Source of the DNA: Paenibacillus borealis
Lineage (GTDB): Bacteria > Bacillota > Bacilli > Paenibacillales > Paenibacillaceae
Assembly: GCF_000758665.1 (NCBI RefSeq)
Contig: NZ_CP009285.1
Span: 5,766,001-5,830,000 of the forward strand
Length of the DNA: 64,000 bases
Reading direction: 5' to 3'
The notes under the pieces were generated by a model. The model was given only the letters and a program-made list of their open reading frames with translations. It ran no database searches and was not told the DNA's origin. This document shows positions 53,973 to 61,373 of the stretch, piece by piece (position 1 is the first letter of the stretch; every line of letters starts with the position of its first letter). A program made the translations under genes and the position numbers.

Positions 53973-54650
53973 ATGAGAACTATTGCAATCGTCGGCGCAG
54001 GCCCCGGATTAGGCCTGTCGTTAGCCAAAAAATTCGGGGAGAACGGATTCAGGGTAGCCGTAATCTCGCGTAATGCAGAGAAATTAGCCTTGATCGTCAG
54101 CGGGCTTGAACAGCTCCATATTGGAGCTCAAGCTTTTGCGGCAGATGTTACGGATTTGAGTTCTTTACAGCGGGCCCTCCGGGCGGCAAAAGAAACGTTT
54201 GGTCCAATCGATGTGCTGGAATTCAGTCCTTATGCGGGCTGGGCGACATTCACCAGTGTCCTGGAAACTACGCCGCAAAGTACTCTTGAACAAATCAACA
54301 GCTATCTGCTGCCGGCCATTCTGTCTGTGAATGAGGTATTACCCGATATGATGAACAGCCGCTCCGGAGCGATTCTGTTTACGACCGGGATCTCGGCGAT
54401 GTACCCGCTGCCTTTTGTCGGGAATGGGGGAATTGTAATGTCGGGGATTCGTAACTACGCGGCCAATCTGCACAATGAGTTAAAAGATAAGGGGATATAC
54501 GTCGGGCATCTGTCCATCGGAACCGCAATCGAGGCCGGAACGGCAGGTGACCCTGATGTCATTGCAGAGACTTGGTATAGACAATATGAGAGTAAGGAGC
54601 AGTTTGAGGCGGTATTTCCTCAGGGGTTTGATCCGGCGGTGATGGGCTGA
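53973..54650 (+). CDS. SDR family NAD(P)-binding oxidoreductase
   Basis: A 225-residue short-chain dehydrogenase-like protein. The dinucleotide motif is GAGPGLGLSLAKKF (variant of TGxxxGxG), followed by SRNAEKLALI. The usual catalytic Tyr-x-x-x-Lys is not clear: the matching region reads GGIVMSGIRNYAANLHNELK, so a standard SDR reaction may be absent. AAGGAG precedes ATG 53973. Divergent from the TetR-cls operon and probably repressed by that TetR protein. Confidence 0.85.
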   Translation: MRTIAIVGAGPGLGLSLAKKFGENGFRVAVISRNAEKLALIVSGLEQLHIGAQAFAADVTDLSSLQRALRAAKETFGPIDVLEFSPYAGWATFTSVLETTPQSTLEQINSYLLPAILSVNEVLPDMMNSRSGAILFTTGISAMYPLPFVGNGGIVMSGIRNYAANLHNELKDKGIYVGHLSIGTAIEAGTAGDPDVIAETWYRQYESKEQFEAVFPQGFDPAVMG

Positions 54651-54667
54651 TAAATAAGGGAAATAGT

Positions 54668-54716
54668 AAAAGCGGTAGGACAACCCTTGAAGGGGTAATG
54701 TCTTACCGCTTTTTTC
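54668..54716. terminator. Bidirectional terminator
   Basis: AAAAGCGGTA and GACA pair with TGTC and TACCGCTTTT with a bulge, and a run of T follows on the plus strand. It serves the SDR gene and the convergent gene at 54703, overlapping the last codons of the latter. Confidence 0.85.
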
Positions 54717-55077
54717 CAATAATGATATTCAAACAAATAAGTACAATCATAGCCGTGTTTGCTATTAGCGCCCCAATATAAACATCCGATAATCTGGTTC
54801 GGTGTACCCATATCTTAACAATTTCACCCGACACCCCCATTTTCATTAAATAGGGTTCCAATCCCTCTGTAGTAAGCTTATCACCGTAGACCAGCGGTAT
54901 ATCAATAATATCGTTGGTTCCTATTTCGGGAGTAAATTCAGCCCATAATTGTTTGGCCCATCTGTCATATTTATAGCTGAATACTTCGTCTGATTCACGG
55001 TATTCCCACCTGTAATTCCCCGCAACACCTAATATCACGAGTGTAAGGATGCTGATTAGCAAAATTTTAAATTTCAA
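54703..55077 (-). CDS. Hypothetical two-helix membrane protein
   Basis: About 124 residues with an N-terminal hydrophobic helix (about 4-22) and a C-terminal helix (about 100-120) separated by a hydrophilic, aromatic-rich domain (WEYRESDEVFSYKYDRWAKQ, PLVYGDKLTTEGLEPYLMK) that should face outside. No family recognised. TTG 55077 is preferred since GGCGG precedes it by 4 nt; TTG 55104 is an in-frame alternative without a site. Its last codons lie in the terminator at 54668. Confidence 0.6.
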   Translation of the reverse strand: MKFKILLISILTLVILGVAGNYRWEYRESDEVFSYKYDRWAKQLWAEFTPEIGTNDIIDIPLVYGDKLTTEGLEPYLMKMGVSGEIVKIWVHRTRLSDVYIGALIANTAMIVLICLNIIIGKKR

Positions 55078-55158
55078 TAGGCCGCCTGCTTTCAGGACAA
55101 ACAAGTCAATCCAGATTGCTGGATAGAACTTGTTGCCCGTTATTTTCCATTCGCCCGC

Positions 55159-56085
55159 TCACTCCGGCAGCTGAAGCAGGTAATCACGCAGCTGACGATA
55201 AGCATCATCCCAGCCCATTTTGGCATAGAAACGGAGTGCGTCCAGACCTTTGAAATACCGCGCACCGGTCAGCCGTTCTTGGAAATCAGGGATGATGATT
55301 CCCTCCCTGTGTTGGTATTCCTGATAAGCTTGAACTACATCAAGCTCTCCTAAATTCCCTTCCAAGGTAGCCAGATCGACCAGGAAATCTCCATAGGCAA
55401 AATTGCCGTCGATGATTCCGGTGATCTGCCGGCCATCCGACAGGATATTCCAGGGCTGAAAATCCCCATGGATAAAATAGCGGTGCGGCTCGTTATATTC
55501 CGCATACGCCAGCAGACGGTGGTAGCATTCTTCGAATACATCCTTTTCCAGACAGGTCGCCGTAAATAAGCTGTGCCAGCCTTCCCAGAAGGTTCCGGTC
55601 TGATCCTCGGCGAAGAATGAAATAATATACTCCCGCCATGCCGGGTAAGTGCCGGCTCCGCTTGGCTGTATCCATCCGAAGCCGCTTGTTGCGCCGAGAC
55701 CGGCATGATTCATCCGGGTCAATATGCCGATAAGCTCAGGAAGCAGGCTGCTCTTCTCACGATCGGAACAATCCACAAGATTGCCGCCTCTAATCCGTTC
55801 CGAGATAGAATAGCTGAGCGGACCCGCTTTACCCTGCCCCAGACATTTGGCAAACGGGATGCCCTGGCTGGTTAACAGATTTGCTACAAAACCTTCTGTA
55901 TCGTAGGCTCCCTCCATATCACTAAACTTAATAATGTAGTCTTGCCTTTCATGCTCAAAGGAGAATACACTGCTGAGGTTTCCCCCTTCTACTGGCGTCA
56001 CCCTGAACGGACCTGCGCCAAAATGCTGCTTCAATACATTTTCTACTTCTGCAATCTCTAATTTTGCTTTCTCATATGCAGTCAT
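55159..56085 (-). CDS. Aminoglycoside phosphotransferase family protein
   Basis: A 308-residue kinase-like protein of the APH/hygromycin-phosphotransferase-like group. The N-lobe has FSFEHERQDYIIKFS (nucleotide Lys), the catalytic loop is YFIHGDFQPWNILSDG with the general-base Asp, and the metal-binding motif is IIDGNFAYGDFLVDLA. The true substrate may be a sugar or small metabolite as well as an antibiotic. ATG 56085 follows GAGGGCGG by 8 nt. Last gene of a run of three (57554 to 55159), the first of which is a degenerate relative. Confidence 0.88.
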   Translation of the reverse strand: MTAYEKAKLEIAEVENVLKQHFGAGPFRVTPVEGGNLSSVFSFEHERQDYIIKFSDMEGAYDTEGFVANLLTSQGIPFAKCLGQGKAGPLSYSISERIRGGNLVDCSDREKSSLLPELIGILTRMNHAGLGATSGFGWIQPSGAGTYPAWREYIISFFAEDQTGTFWEGWHSLFTATCLEKDVFEECYHRLLAYAEYNEPHRYFIHGDFQPWNILSDGRQITGIIDGNFAYGDFLVDLATLEGNLGELDVVQAYQEYQHREGIIIPDFQERLTGARYFKGLDALRFYAKMGWDDAYRQLRDYLLQLPE

Positions 56086-56124
56086 TGCGGCATCCGCCCT
56101 CACATAGCTATTGTGAACCCAACC

Positions 56125-56826
56125 TCAACCTTCACTAACATAATGGAGCACAGTTCCGTAGTATTTCATGAATCTCTTATAATCGTCATTCCCCGCCATA
56201 CTGATGACCGCCGGATAAGCATTAACCTTGCGCTGCCTGAGTGCAGCCAGTATATTCTTTTGGACAGGGCAATGAAATTTGCCTTCTGTATACTGAATCA
56301 CCAGCGGAGGGAATGCTGCTGTATCCTCATCTTGTACATGAGCCGGGTCATTACTGCTGCCCATATGTTCATCACGCCCTATAAGCCGCAGCGGAAACTT
56401 CACAACGCCGAAGTACAGCTGCTCTTGCTTCCCGGATTCCTCCTGCCCGGTTAAGGCCTTGCGGGTGAGCAGCAAATAACACTGAATCCATTCTTCGATC
56501 ATTCCGGCATCCATGAACTGTACAGCCGACTCCACAGTCGGGGCATACGTTAAAAGCCGGTCATTTTTCTTCGAGTAGATGATCTTCTTCACCGAATCCA
56601 GGGACAGGTAATATTCATCTGCGATTTCCGCAATCGTCACTCCATGCGCGTACTTGTTGCGGATCATCAGGTTGCGCTTTTGCAGCCGCTCTCTGTATCC
56701 TGTCGACTCTCCCCAGGCCTTCTTCTCATCCCCTGCCGGGAAATACAGAAGCCTGCCTGCCGCATATTTCTGGACTTCCCTTAATAACTCCTCCGGGATC
56801 ACATCACCGGCATGCTCATATTTCAT
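56125..56826 (-). CDS. Mor/CD3324-like HTH protein with extra C-terminal domain
   Basis: A 233-residue protein. Residues 1-90 resemble Mor-activator/CD3324-type DNA-binding proteins: PEELLREVQKYAAGRLLYFP, GYRERLQKRNLMIRNKY and the helix-turn-helix VTIAEIADEYYLSLDSVKKI. The C-terminal 140 residues (PLRLIGRDEHMGSSNDPAHV) are not recognised and exceed the usual size of about 90-100, so this is probably a fusion or a larger sub-family. ATG 56826 is used with GAAGGTG 9 nt upstream; it starts 23 nt after the preceding gene's stop. Sits between two phosphotransferase-like genes. Confidence 0.75.
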   Translation of the reverse strand: MKYEHAGDVIPEELLREVQKYAAGRLLYFPAGDEKKAWGESTGYRERLQKRNLMIRNKYAHGVTIAEIADEYYLSLDSVKKIIYSKKNDRLLTYAPTVESAVQFMDAGMIEEWIQCYLLLTRKALTGQEESGKQEQLYFGVVKFPLRLIGRDEHMGSSNDPAHVQDEDTAAFPPLVIQYTEGKFHCPVQKNILAALRQRKVNAYPAVISMAGNDDYKRFMKYYGTVLHYVSEG

Positions 56827-56849
56827 ACATTCATTCACCTTCTACAGGG

Positions 56850-57554
56850 CTAAAGAGCGTAGATCCGGTCCTTCAGCTCACTTATGGATTTAACTATGGA
56901 CTTGCAGGAGCACTCATCATCAATGGAGGCATGCCAACGCAAGGTGTCGATTCCTTTGTAATACGCCATGCATAAGAAGCGTTCTTTGAAATCCGGGATG
57001 ATGATATTCCTGGTCTTGCAGTATTCATTGAACAGCTCCGGGATGTTGAAGTAAGGCTCATTCAGATCCATATTAGCGATATCTACCAGACAATCGAAAA
57101 TCCCGCACTTGCTCCAATCCGGGAAACCAAGCACTGCCCGGCCGTCTGTGATCATATTTTTGAAGTACGCATTATTATAAACCAGGTAACGCTGGCCTTC
57201 GCAATAATGGATACGGTCTTCCATTTCCTTATAGTACTGCTCGAAGAAGTCACGGTCCAGCACGGTGGTGTCGAACATCTCCCGCCAGTTGAACCAGTAG
57301 CCCTCCCTTTTTTCATCGAATGTTCCCGTCAGGAACTCCCGGCAGGTTGTAAATTCCGTCTTGCCCTCTTCATCCAGCCAGCCATAGCCTGCTATGCCCG
57401 ATATATCGGAGGAAGAGATCTCCAGGATGTTGTCAAAAAACAACTCAGAGCGTTCAGCAAACTCTTCTGCGCTTAACTGATCAGCAGCAAACCCGTTCGG
57501 TGTCATATTCACCTTGTCAGACAGCAGCGATTTAAGAAAATTGTCCTTCCCCAT
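56850..57554 (-). CDS. Degenerate phosphotransferase-like protein (probable pseudo-kinase)
   Basis: A 234-residue relative of the APH-like protein at 55159. Matching blocks are the GYGWLDEEG region (GFGWIQPSG in the relative), FEQYYKEMEDRIHYCEGQRY (FEECYHRLLAYAEYNEPHRY), the catalytic-loop equivalent LVYNNAYFKNMITDGRAV, and FPDWSKCGIFDCLVDIAN. The catalytic HGD is replaced by YNN, and the metal-site IDG by PDW. The nucleotide-binding N-lobe is also missing because the protein starts near the linker. Kinase activity is therefore unlikely. ATG 57554 follows GGTG by 8 nt; a longer frame to 57671 has no site. Confidence 0.7.
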   Translation of the reverse strand: MGKDNFLKSLLSDKVNMTPNGFAADQLSAEEFAERSELFFDNILEISSSDISGIAGYGWLDEEGKTEFTTCREFLTGTFDEKREGYWFNWREMFDTTVLDRDFFEQYYKEMEDRIHYCEGQRYLVYNNAYFKNMITDGRAVLGFPDWSKCGIFDCLVDIANMDLNEPYFNIPELFNEYCKTRNIIIPDFKERFLCMAYYKGIDTLRWHASIDDECSCKSIVKSISELKDRIYAL

Positions 57555-57699
57555 GATCATCTCACCTTTTTCCCATTCACTAGAATATACCAGCTGCGCA
57601 TCTGATATTAGAATGATACACCCAGAAATTCCAGGGAGATAGGTAATGAATTCCTTAAGGTAACTTTGCATAGAACCCCATACCGGTCAGAAGATAACA

Positions 57700-57733
57700 G
57701 AAAAACCGCCACCCCTCATCAGGTTTGACGGTT
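57700..57733 (-). terminator. Terminator of the HxlR gene
   Basis: On the minus strand AACCG-C pairs with G-CGGTT with CC/GG inside, followed by TTTTTCTG. It lies 15 nt after the HxlR stop codon. Confidence 0.75.
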
Positions 57734-57747
57734 CTCCCGTGCACAGC

Positions 57748-58119
57748 TTAAAACTCTTCCAAGACCTTGGATTTGTCACCATAAACCTTGTCCAGGTGAT
57801 CCTCCCCCCAATAACATAAAAGGTCCAGCGCGGGCTTTAATCCCCAGCCGTAAGACGTTAACTCATACTCCACTCTCGGCGGGATTTCCTGATAAATCTT
57901 TCGCGCTATAATCTCATCTTTCTCCAGGCCTCTTAGCTGGGTGGTCAGCATTTTTTGCGTAATGCCGGGGATTAACCGCCGAAGCTCGGACGTCCGTTTG
58001 CACCCTGTCATCAAATGATAGATGATCAAAGGCTTCCACTTGCCTCCCATGACCTCCAATGCCGCCTCTACTCCGACTCTATACTTCTTTGGCGTGCTAT
58101 TGTCATTCTGTTCTGTCAT
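57748..58119 (-). CDS. HxlR family transcriptional regulator
   Basis: A 123-residue winged-helix regulator with the family signature at about residues 19-60: EAALEVMGGKWKPLIIYHL and RTSELRRLIPGITQKMLTTQ, followed by the wing IYQEIPPRVEYELTSYG. GAGGAATAAGCA precedes ATG 58119. Divergent from the NAD(P)H oxidoreductase at 58324, a very common pairing in which the HxlR protein controls the oxidoreductase in response to electrophiles or quinones. No cysteine is placed near the N-terminus as in YodB, so redox sensing through that residue is unlikely. Confidence 0.93.
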   Translation of the reverse strand: MTEQNDNSTPKKYRVGVEAALEVMGGKWKPLIIYHLMTGCKRTSELRRLIPGITQKMLTTQLRGLEKDEIIARKIYQEIPPRVEYELTSYGWGLKPALDLLCYWGEDHLDKVYGDKSKVLEEF

Positions 58120-58233
58120 TGCTTATTCCTCCGTCAAAAGGCTGTATATATACCGGAAATATACTATCGGGTGCAGGGAACTTCAATGTTCCTATGGTAC
58201 CTTTCTCATCCTATAGAACATGAAAGTGCGTAC

Positions 58234-58262
58234 TTCCAGACATTTTTATTCCTGTTTATAAT
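58234..58262 (+). promoter_or_regulatory. Probable promoter of the oxidoreductase gene
   Basis: -10 TATAAT (58257-58262) with a weak -35 TTCCAG (58234-58239) at 17 nt. The weak -35 would fit activator or repressor control by the divergent HxlR protein. Placement of the -35 is uncertain. Confidence 0.45.
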
Positions 58263-58323
58263 AGCATCAGCCACTGATCATGGCTACAAATTGGCGGTTC
58301 AGAAAGGTAGTGAAGATACTAGC

Positions 58324-58905
58324 ATGAACGTATTAATCGTTGTTTCGCACCCAAGACCAGATTCCCTGACCTTTGCGGCTGCCCATCGTTTCGCACAGGG
58401 TCTGGCCGAAGCAGGACACGGCTATGAGATATTGGATTTGCACGGGATTGGTTTTGACCCTATTTTGAGAGGCTTAGACGAGCCTGATATGTCGATTGAG
58501 GAGCAATCCTTCTCACCTGAGGTGGAGAGGGAAATGAAGCGGATGAAGGAGCATGATGCCCTGGCCTTTGTTTTCCCCGTCTGGTGGTGGCATTTGCCGG
58601 CCATGCTGAAAGGTTATATCGACCGGGTGTGGAACAACGGATTTGCATACGGCAAGAACCAGCTTCATCATCAGCAGGTTCTGTGGATGGCTCTGGCAGG
58701 CGTGTCACAGGAACAGATGCAGAAGCGTAACTATGATGAAACGATTGCCCACCAGCTCAATGTAGGAATCGCAGATTATTGCGGGATCTCCAATTCCAGG
58801 GTTGAGTTTCTATACGAGACAACATTAGATTCTAATCCCCGGCATTATGAGCTGCTGCTTAACCAGGCCTATCAATTAGGCTTGAATTATGCGGAGCAAC
58901 AATGA
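58324..58905 (+). CDS. NAD(P)H oxidoreductase, flavodoxin-like fold
   Basis: A 193-residue FMN/FAD-dependent NAD(P)H:quinone oxidoreductase of the MdaB/KefF/YwrO type. The start MNVLIVVSHPRPDSLTFAAA gives the phosphate-binding loop. The central FVFPVWWWHLPAMLKGYIDR is the diagnostic flavin-site motif, followed by the VWNNGFAYG loop. It should reduce quinones or electrophiles in the cytoplasm. ATG 58324 matches the family N-terminus; the ribosome site is weak. The longer open frame upstream is not part of the protein. Confidence 0.92.
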   Translation: MNVLIVVSHPRPDSLTFAAAHRFAQGLAEAGHGYEILDLHGIGFDPILRGLDEPDMSIEEQSFSPEVEREMKRMKEHDALAFVFPVWWWHLPAMLKGYIDRVWNNGFAYGKNQLHHQQVLWMALAGVSQEQMQKRNYDETIAHQLNVGIADYCGISNSRVEFLYETTLDSNPRHYELLLNQAYQLGLNYAEQQ

Positions 58906-59113
58906 GGAATGATATAAGACGAATTGAAGAGGAATATAGGAGGAATAACAATAGGCGAATAACAGAAGACGAATAATATAAAACGAATAGTATAAAACGA
59001 ATAGTGGAAAGGACAAATTCACCCGGTTGGCGGACAGGGCGAGCCCATCGGAATTCATTCTCGCAACTGAAACTTGGCTTACTCATCATGACTCTGACTC
59101 CACAGCCAGCTAG

Positions 59114-59330
59114 GCGGACTGAAATTCCGCTATTGGTGCAAATTAGGCGGATTCGGTGATCAATCGGACTCAGAATCTCTTATATGGCCGAATCTCCTCC
59201 ATTTCAGGCTCGAATGAACAAGATAAGCGATTCTCAGTCCGCTTTACCCTGATTAAAAGCTTTTTGAGAGATATAACGGAATCTCAGTCCGCTTCACTCG
59301 GGGGTTTGACTTCTCAACGGAATTTCATCG
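59114..59330. repeat. Palindrome array E (degenerate)
   Basis: Cores with the consensus GCGGA-CTGAGAT-TCCGC, present in either strand sense, lie at 59114-59130 (GCGGACTGAAATTCCGC), about 59165, 59228-59243 (GCGATTCTCAGTCCGC), 59276-59293 and about 59318. Steps are about 50, 63, 49 and 41 nt, less regular than in the other arrays. Before it, 58917-59010 holds short A-rich direct repeats with ACGAATA(G/A)TATAAA text. The whole gap 58906-59772 lacks a credible gene. Confidence 0.6.
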
Positions 59331-59388
59331 TGTAATTACCCAAATAGGATTAAAATCACCCTAACGGGTGAATCCTGCTGGAGCTTAT

Positions 59389-59433
59389 GCAGCCTGTGCA
59401 GCCTGTGCAGCCTGTGCAGCCTGTGCAGCTTAT
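59389..59433 (+). repeat. 9-nt tandem repeat GCAGCCTGT
   Basis: Four perfect copies of GCAGCCTGT (59389-59424) and a degenerate fifth. It is between arrays E and F in the noncoding gap before the GH20-like gene's terminator. Confidence 0.92.
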
Positions 59434-59490
59434 GTAGGTTTTAAGGTCCCCCATCATTGCTCTATTGAGACTACTTCTAGGGCAGCAGCC

Positions 59491-59612
59491 GGTGGAATCA
59501 AGCGCACTATGCTCTTCATTTCCTCCTGCTGCCCACTCTCAGCGGATTCAGGTGCACTTTTGCTCCTTTTTCCCTCCTTGAACCCGCATCCGGGTGGAAT
59601 CAAAGGGATTTC
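59491..59612. repeat. Palindrome array F (50-52 nt period, three units)
   Basis: The anchor GGAATC/GGATTC recurs at 59494, 59544 and 59596. The spacer (TTTCCTC, CTGCCCACT, GCGGATTCAG) is like that of array D, but the core that follows the anchor reads GCGCACTATGCTC or GTGCACTTTTGCTC instead of GGGATTTATCCC. Confidence 0.75.
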
Positions 59613-59704
59613 CGATACAGGAATAACTTCATTCTCTGGACTAATCAGCTCCAAATTACAAAGAGACTTATCCGTAGCAGACGAATATCACAATTTCCTA
59701 AATG

Positions 59705-59751
59705 AAAAAAAAGCTGCCCCAACAAGCCTTTTTGGCTTGTGGGACAGCTTT
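59705..59751 (-). terminator. Terminator of the GH38-GH20 operon
   Basis: AAAGCTG and ACAAGCC pair with GGCTTGT and CAGCTTT (small internal mismatches), and the minus strand continues into eight T. It lies 22 nt after the GH20-like stop codon. Confidence 0.9.
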
Positions 59752-59772
59752 GAATTTCAACTATTAACCGCG

Positions 59773-61284
59773 TCAGCTGAACTCCGCGTAACCGGCCAGC
59801 TTCTGCTTCCCCAGCCACGCTCTCTCCGCCATAGCGCTAAGCGGCCCGCGGATTCCGTCTGCCACTTCGTGTTCGGTCTGCGCTGCCGGCTTGTCGCTCC
59901 AGATAGAGAAGGAACAGCCGATTAACTCACGCGGATAAGAACCCGCGGGATATTCCTGCTTCGCTCCGCCGGACCGCTGCGGGAACAACCCCGGATGCCA
60001 TGAATTGCAGATTTTCTCTCCTTTTGGATACGTATAGCCTGCATGCTCACCAAGTACGTAATAAAAGTAAGCATCGTTGAAATTCATCACCTGATGTCCC
60101 TGCGCAATGATCTCTTCAACCGGGGCCATCATCTCATGCCATTTTGTCCAATACGTAATTTGGATAGAAGGTTTAGGCGCTACCCTCTGGATCTGATCCC
60201 CACGGTACAGTCCATCATTCCAGGCGCGGACGGTCCAGCCCTTGGACTCCAGATGTTCAGCAACTCCGTTAAGGTAGTCAATGTAAGTGTCCACACCCGT
60301 CCCGCCGCTGATGTTCAGTACATTCTCCGCATACTCTGCCAGCTGAGGATATTCATCAAACTGTCCAAAGTTGATAAATTCATCGCCGCCGATATGAAAA
60401 TGGGTGCTGCCGGCAAATAATTCGGCATACTCATCGATCAGCTTCAGCACGAATTGCCGCGCAGCGGCATTCGTAATATCCAGCGCGCCCGGAGCTGCGT
60501 TTCCCGCTGAATCCCTTAGTAGCCAGTCCGGATGAATTCTCAGCGCATAGCCCAGATGTCCCGGTGAATCCAGTGAAGGAATAAGGGCAACATGATACCT
60601 TGCAGCCGTATGAATAATCGCCTTCATTTCCTGCTTGGTTAAATATTCTTCCGACATAACCCCGGGATGACTCTCGCTCATCAGCCGGAAGCCTTCATTC
60701 TCCGAGAAATGCAGCTGCAGCGTATTCAGTCTTAGCCGTGACATCTCCCTAATTCTGTCCATAATCCACTCGGCGGTATAGAATTTCCGCCCGATGTCAA
60801 TATGCAGCGCCCGTTCAGGCATCACGGGATAATCAAGAATTCTGCCGTAGGGCATGAAGCCGTCAGCCAACAGCAGCTGCATCACCGTCCGTATTGCATA
60901 CATCACGGTCCTTTCGCTAGGGGCCATGATGTGTACGAACTTGCCGATTTCAATGATATAACCTTCCCGGCTGTCCATACCTCCGCCTACTCCGCTGTCT
61001 CCGGTGTTTCCACTGTCGTTCAATTCAATGACAATATCTCCTGAAGCCGGGGTCTCACACTCTCCATATTGTACAGGCAGGAGACGGCCGGATGGAGCCA
61101 GACAGTCTGCGTATTCCGAGAGAACGATGAATATCGTATCATTCAGCACTCTGTTGCCATCTGCTCTGGCATTATCTACAATTCTAACCCGGGATTGTGC
61201 AGAGAGTCTCCATTGCCCAGGAGAAGCCTTAGTATATTGCTGCACAACGGAGAACGGGCTTTGATCACCGTTTAGCTTATCCAT
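59773..61284 (-). CDS. GH20-like beta-N-acetylhexosaminidase
   Basis: A 503-residue family GH20 enzyme that should remove terminal beta-GlcNAc or GalNAc with the substrate acetamido group as nucleophile. An N-terminal GH20b-like alpha/beta domain (about 20-140) precedes the barrel: RALHIDIGRKFYTAEWI, LNTLQLHFSENEGFRL, PSLDSPGHLGYAL and the catalytic pair in FHIGGDEFINF (Asp-Glu). No signal peptide, so cytoplasmic. ATG 61284 is used since GGGGTG precedes it by 8 nt; GTG 61302 lies inside that site. It follows the GH38 gene by 89 nt in the same operon, with a hexamer-like repeat just upstream. Confidence 0.9.
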   Translation of the reverse strand: MDKLNGDQSPFSVVQQYTKASPGQWRLSAQSRVRIVDNARADGNRVLNDTIFIVLSEYADCLAPSGRLLPVQYGECETPASGDIVIELNDSGNTGDSGVGGGMDSREGYIIEIGKFVHIMAPSERTVMYAIRTVMQLLLADGFMPYGRILDYPVMPERALHIDIGRKFYTAEWIMDRIREMSRLRLNTLQLHFSENEGFRLMSESHPGVMSEEYLTKQEMKAIIHTAARYHVALIPSLDSPGHLGYALRIHPDWLLRDSAGNAAPGALDITNAAARQFVLKLIDEYAELFAGSTHFHIGGDEFINFGQFDEYPQLAEYAENVLNISGGTGVDTYIDYLNGVAEHLESKGWTVRAWNDGLYRGDQIQRVAPKPSIQITYWTKWHEMMAPVEEIIAQGHQVMNFNDAYFYYVLGEHAGYTYPKGEKICNSWHPGLFPQRSGGAKQEYPAGSYPRELIGCSFSIWSDKPAAQTEHEVADGIRGPLSAMAERAWLGKQKLAGYAEFS

Positions 61285-61300
61285 CTGCGGGTCACCCCCC

Positions 61301-61360
61301 ACTTCTACTTCTACTCTTACTTTTACTTTAACTTTAACTCCAATTCTACTTCTAATTTAG
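61301..61360. repeat. Degenerate hexanucleotide repeat (ACTTCT/ACTTTA)
   Basis: About ten six-base units such as ACTTCT, ACTTTT and ACTTTA. On the coding (minus) strand it is a purine-rich AGAAGT/AAAGTA tract between the GH38 stop and the GH20 ribosome site. Confidence 0.75.
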
Positions 61361-61373
61361 CTTTATCCTTATA

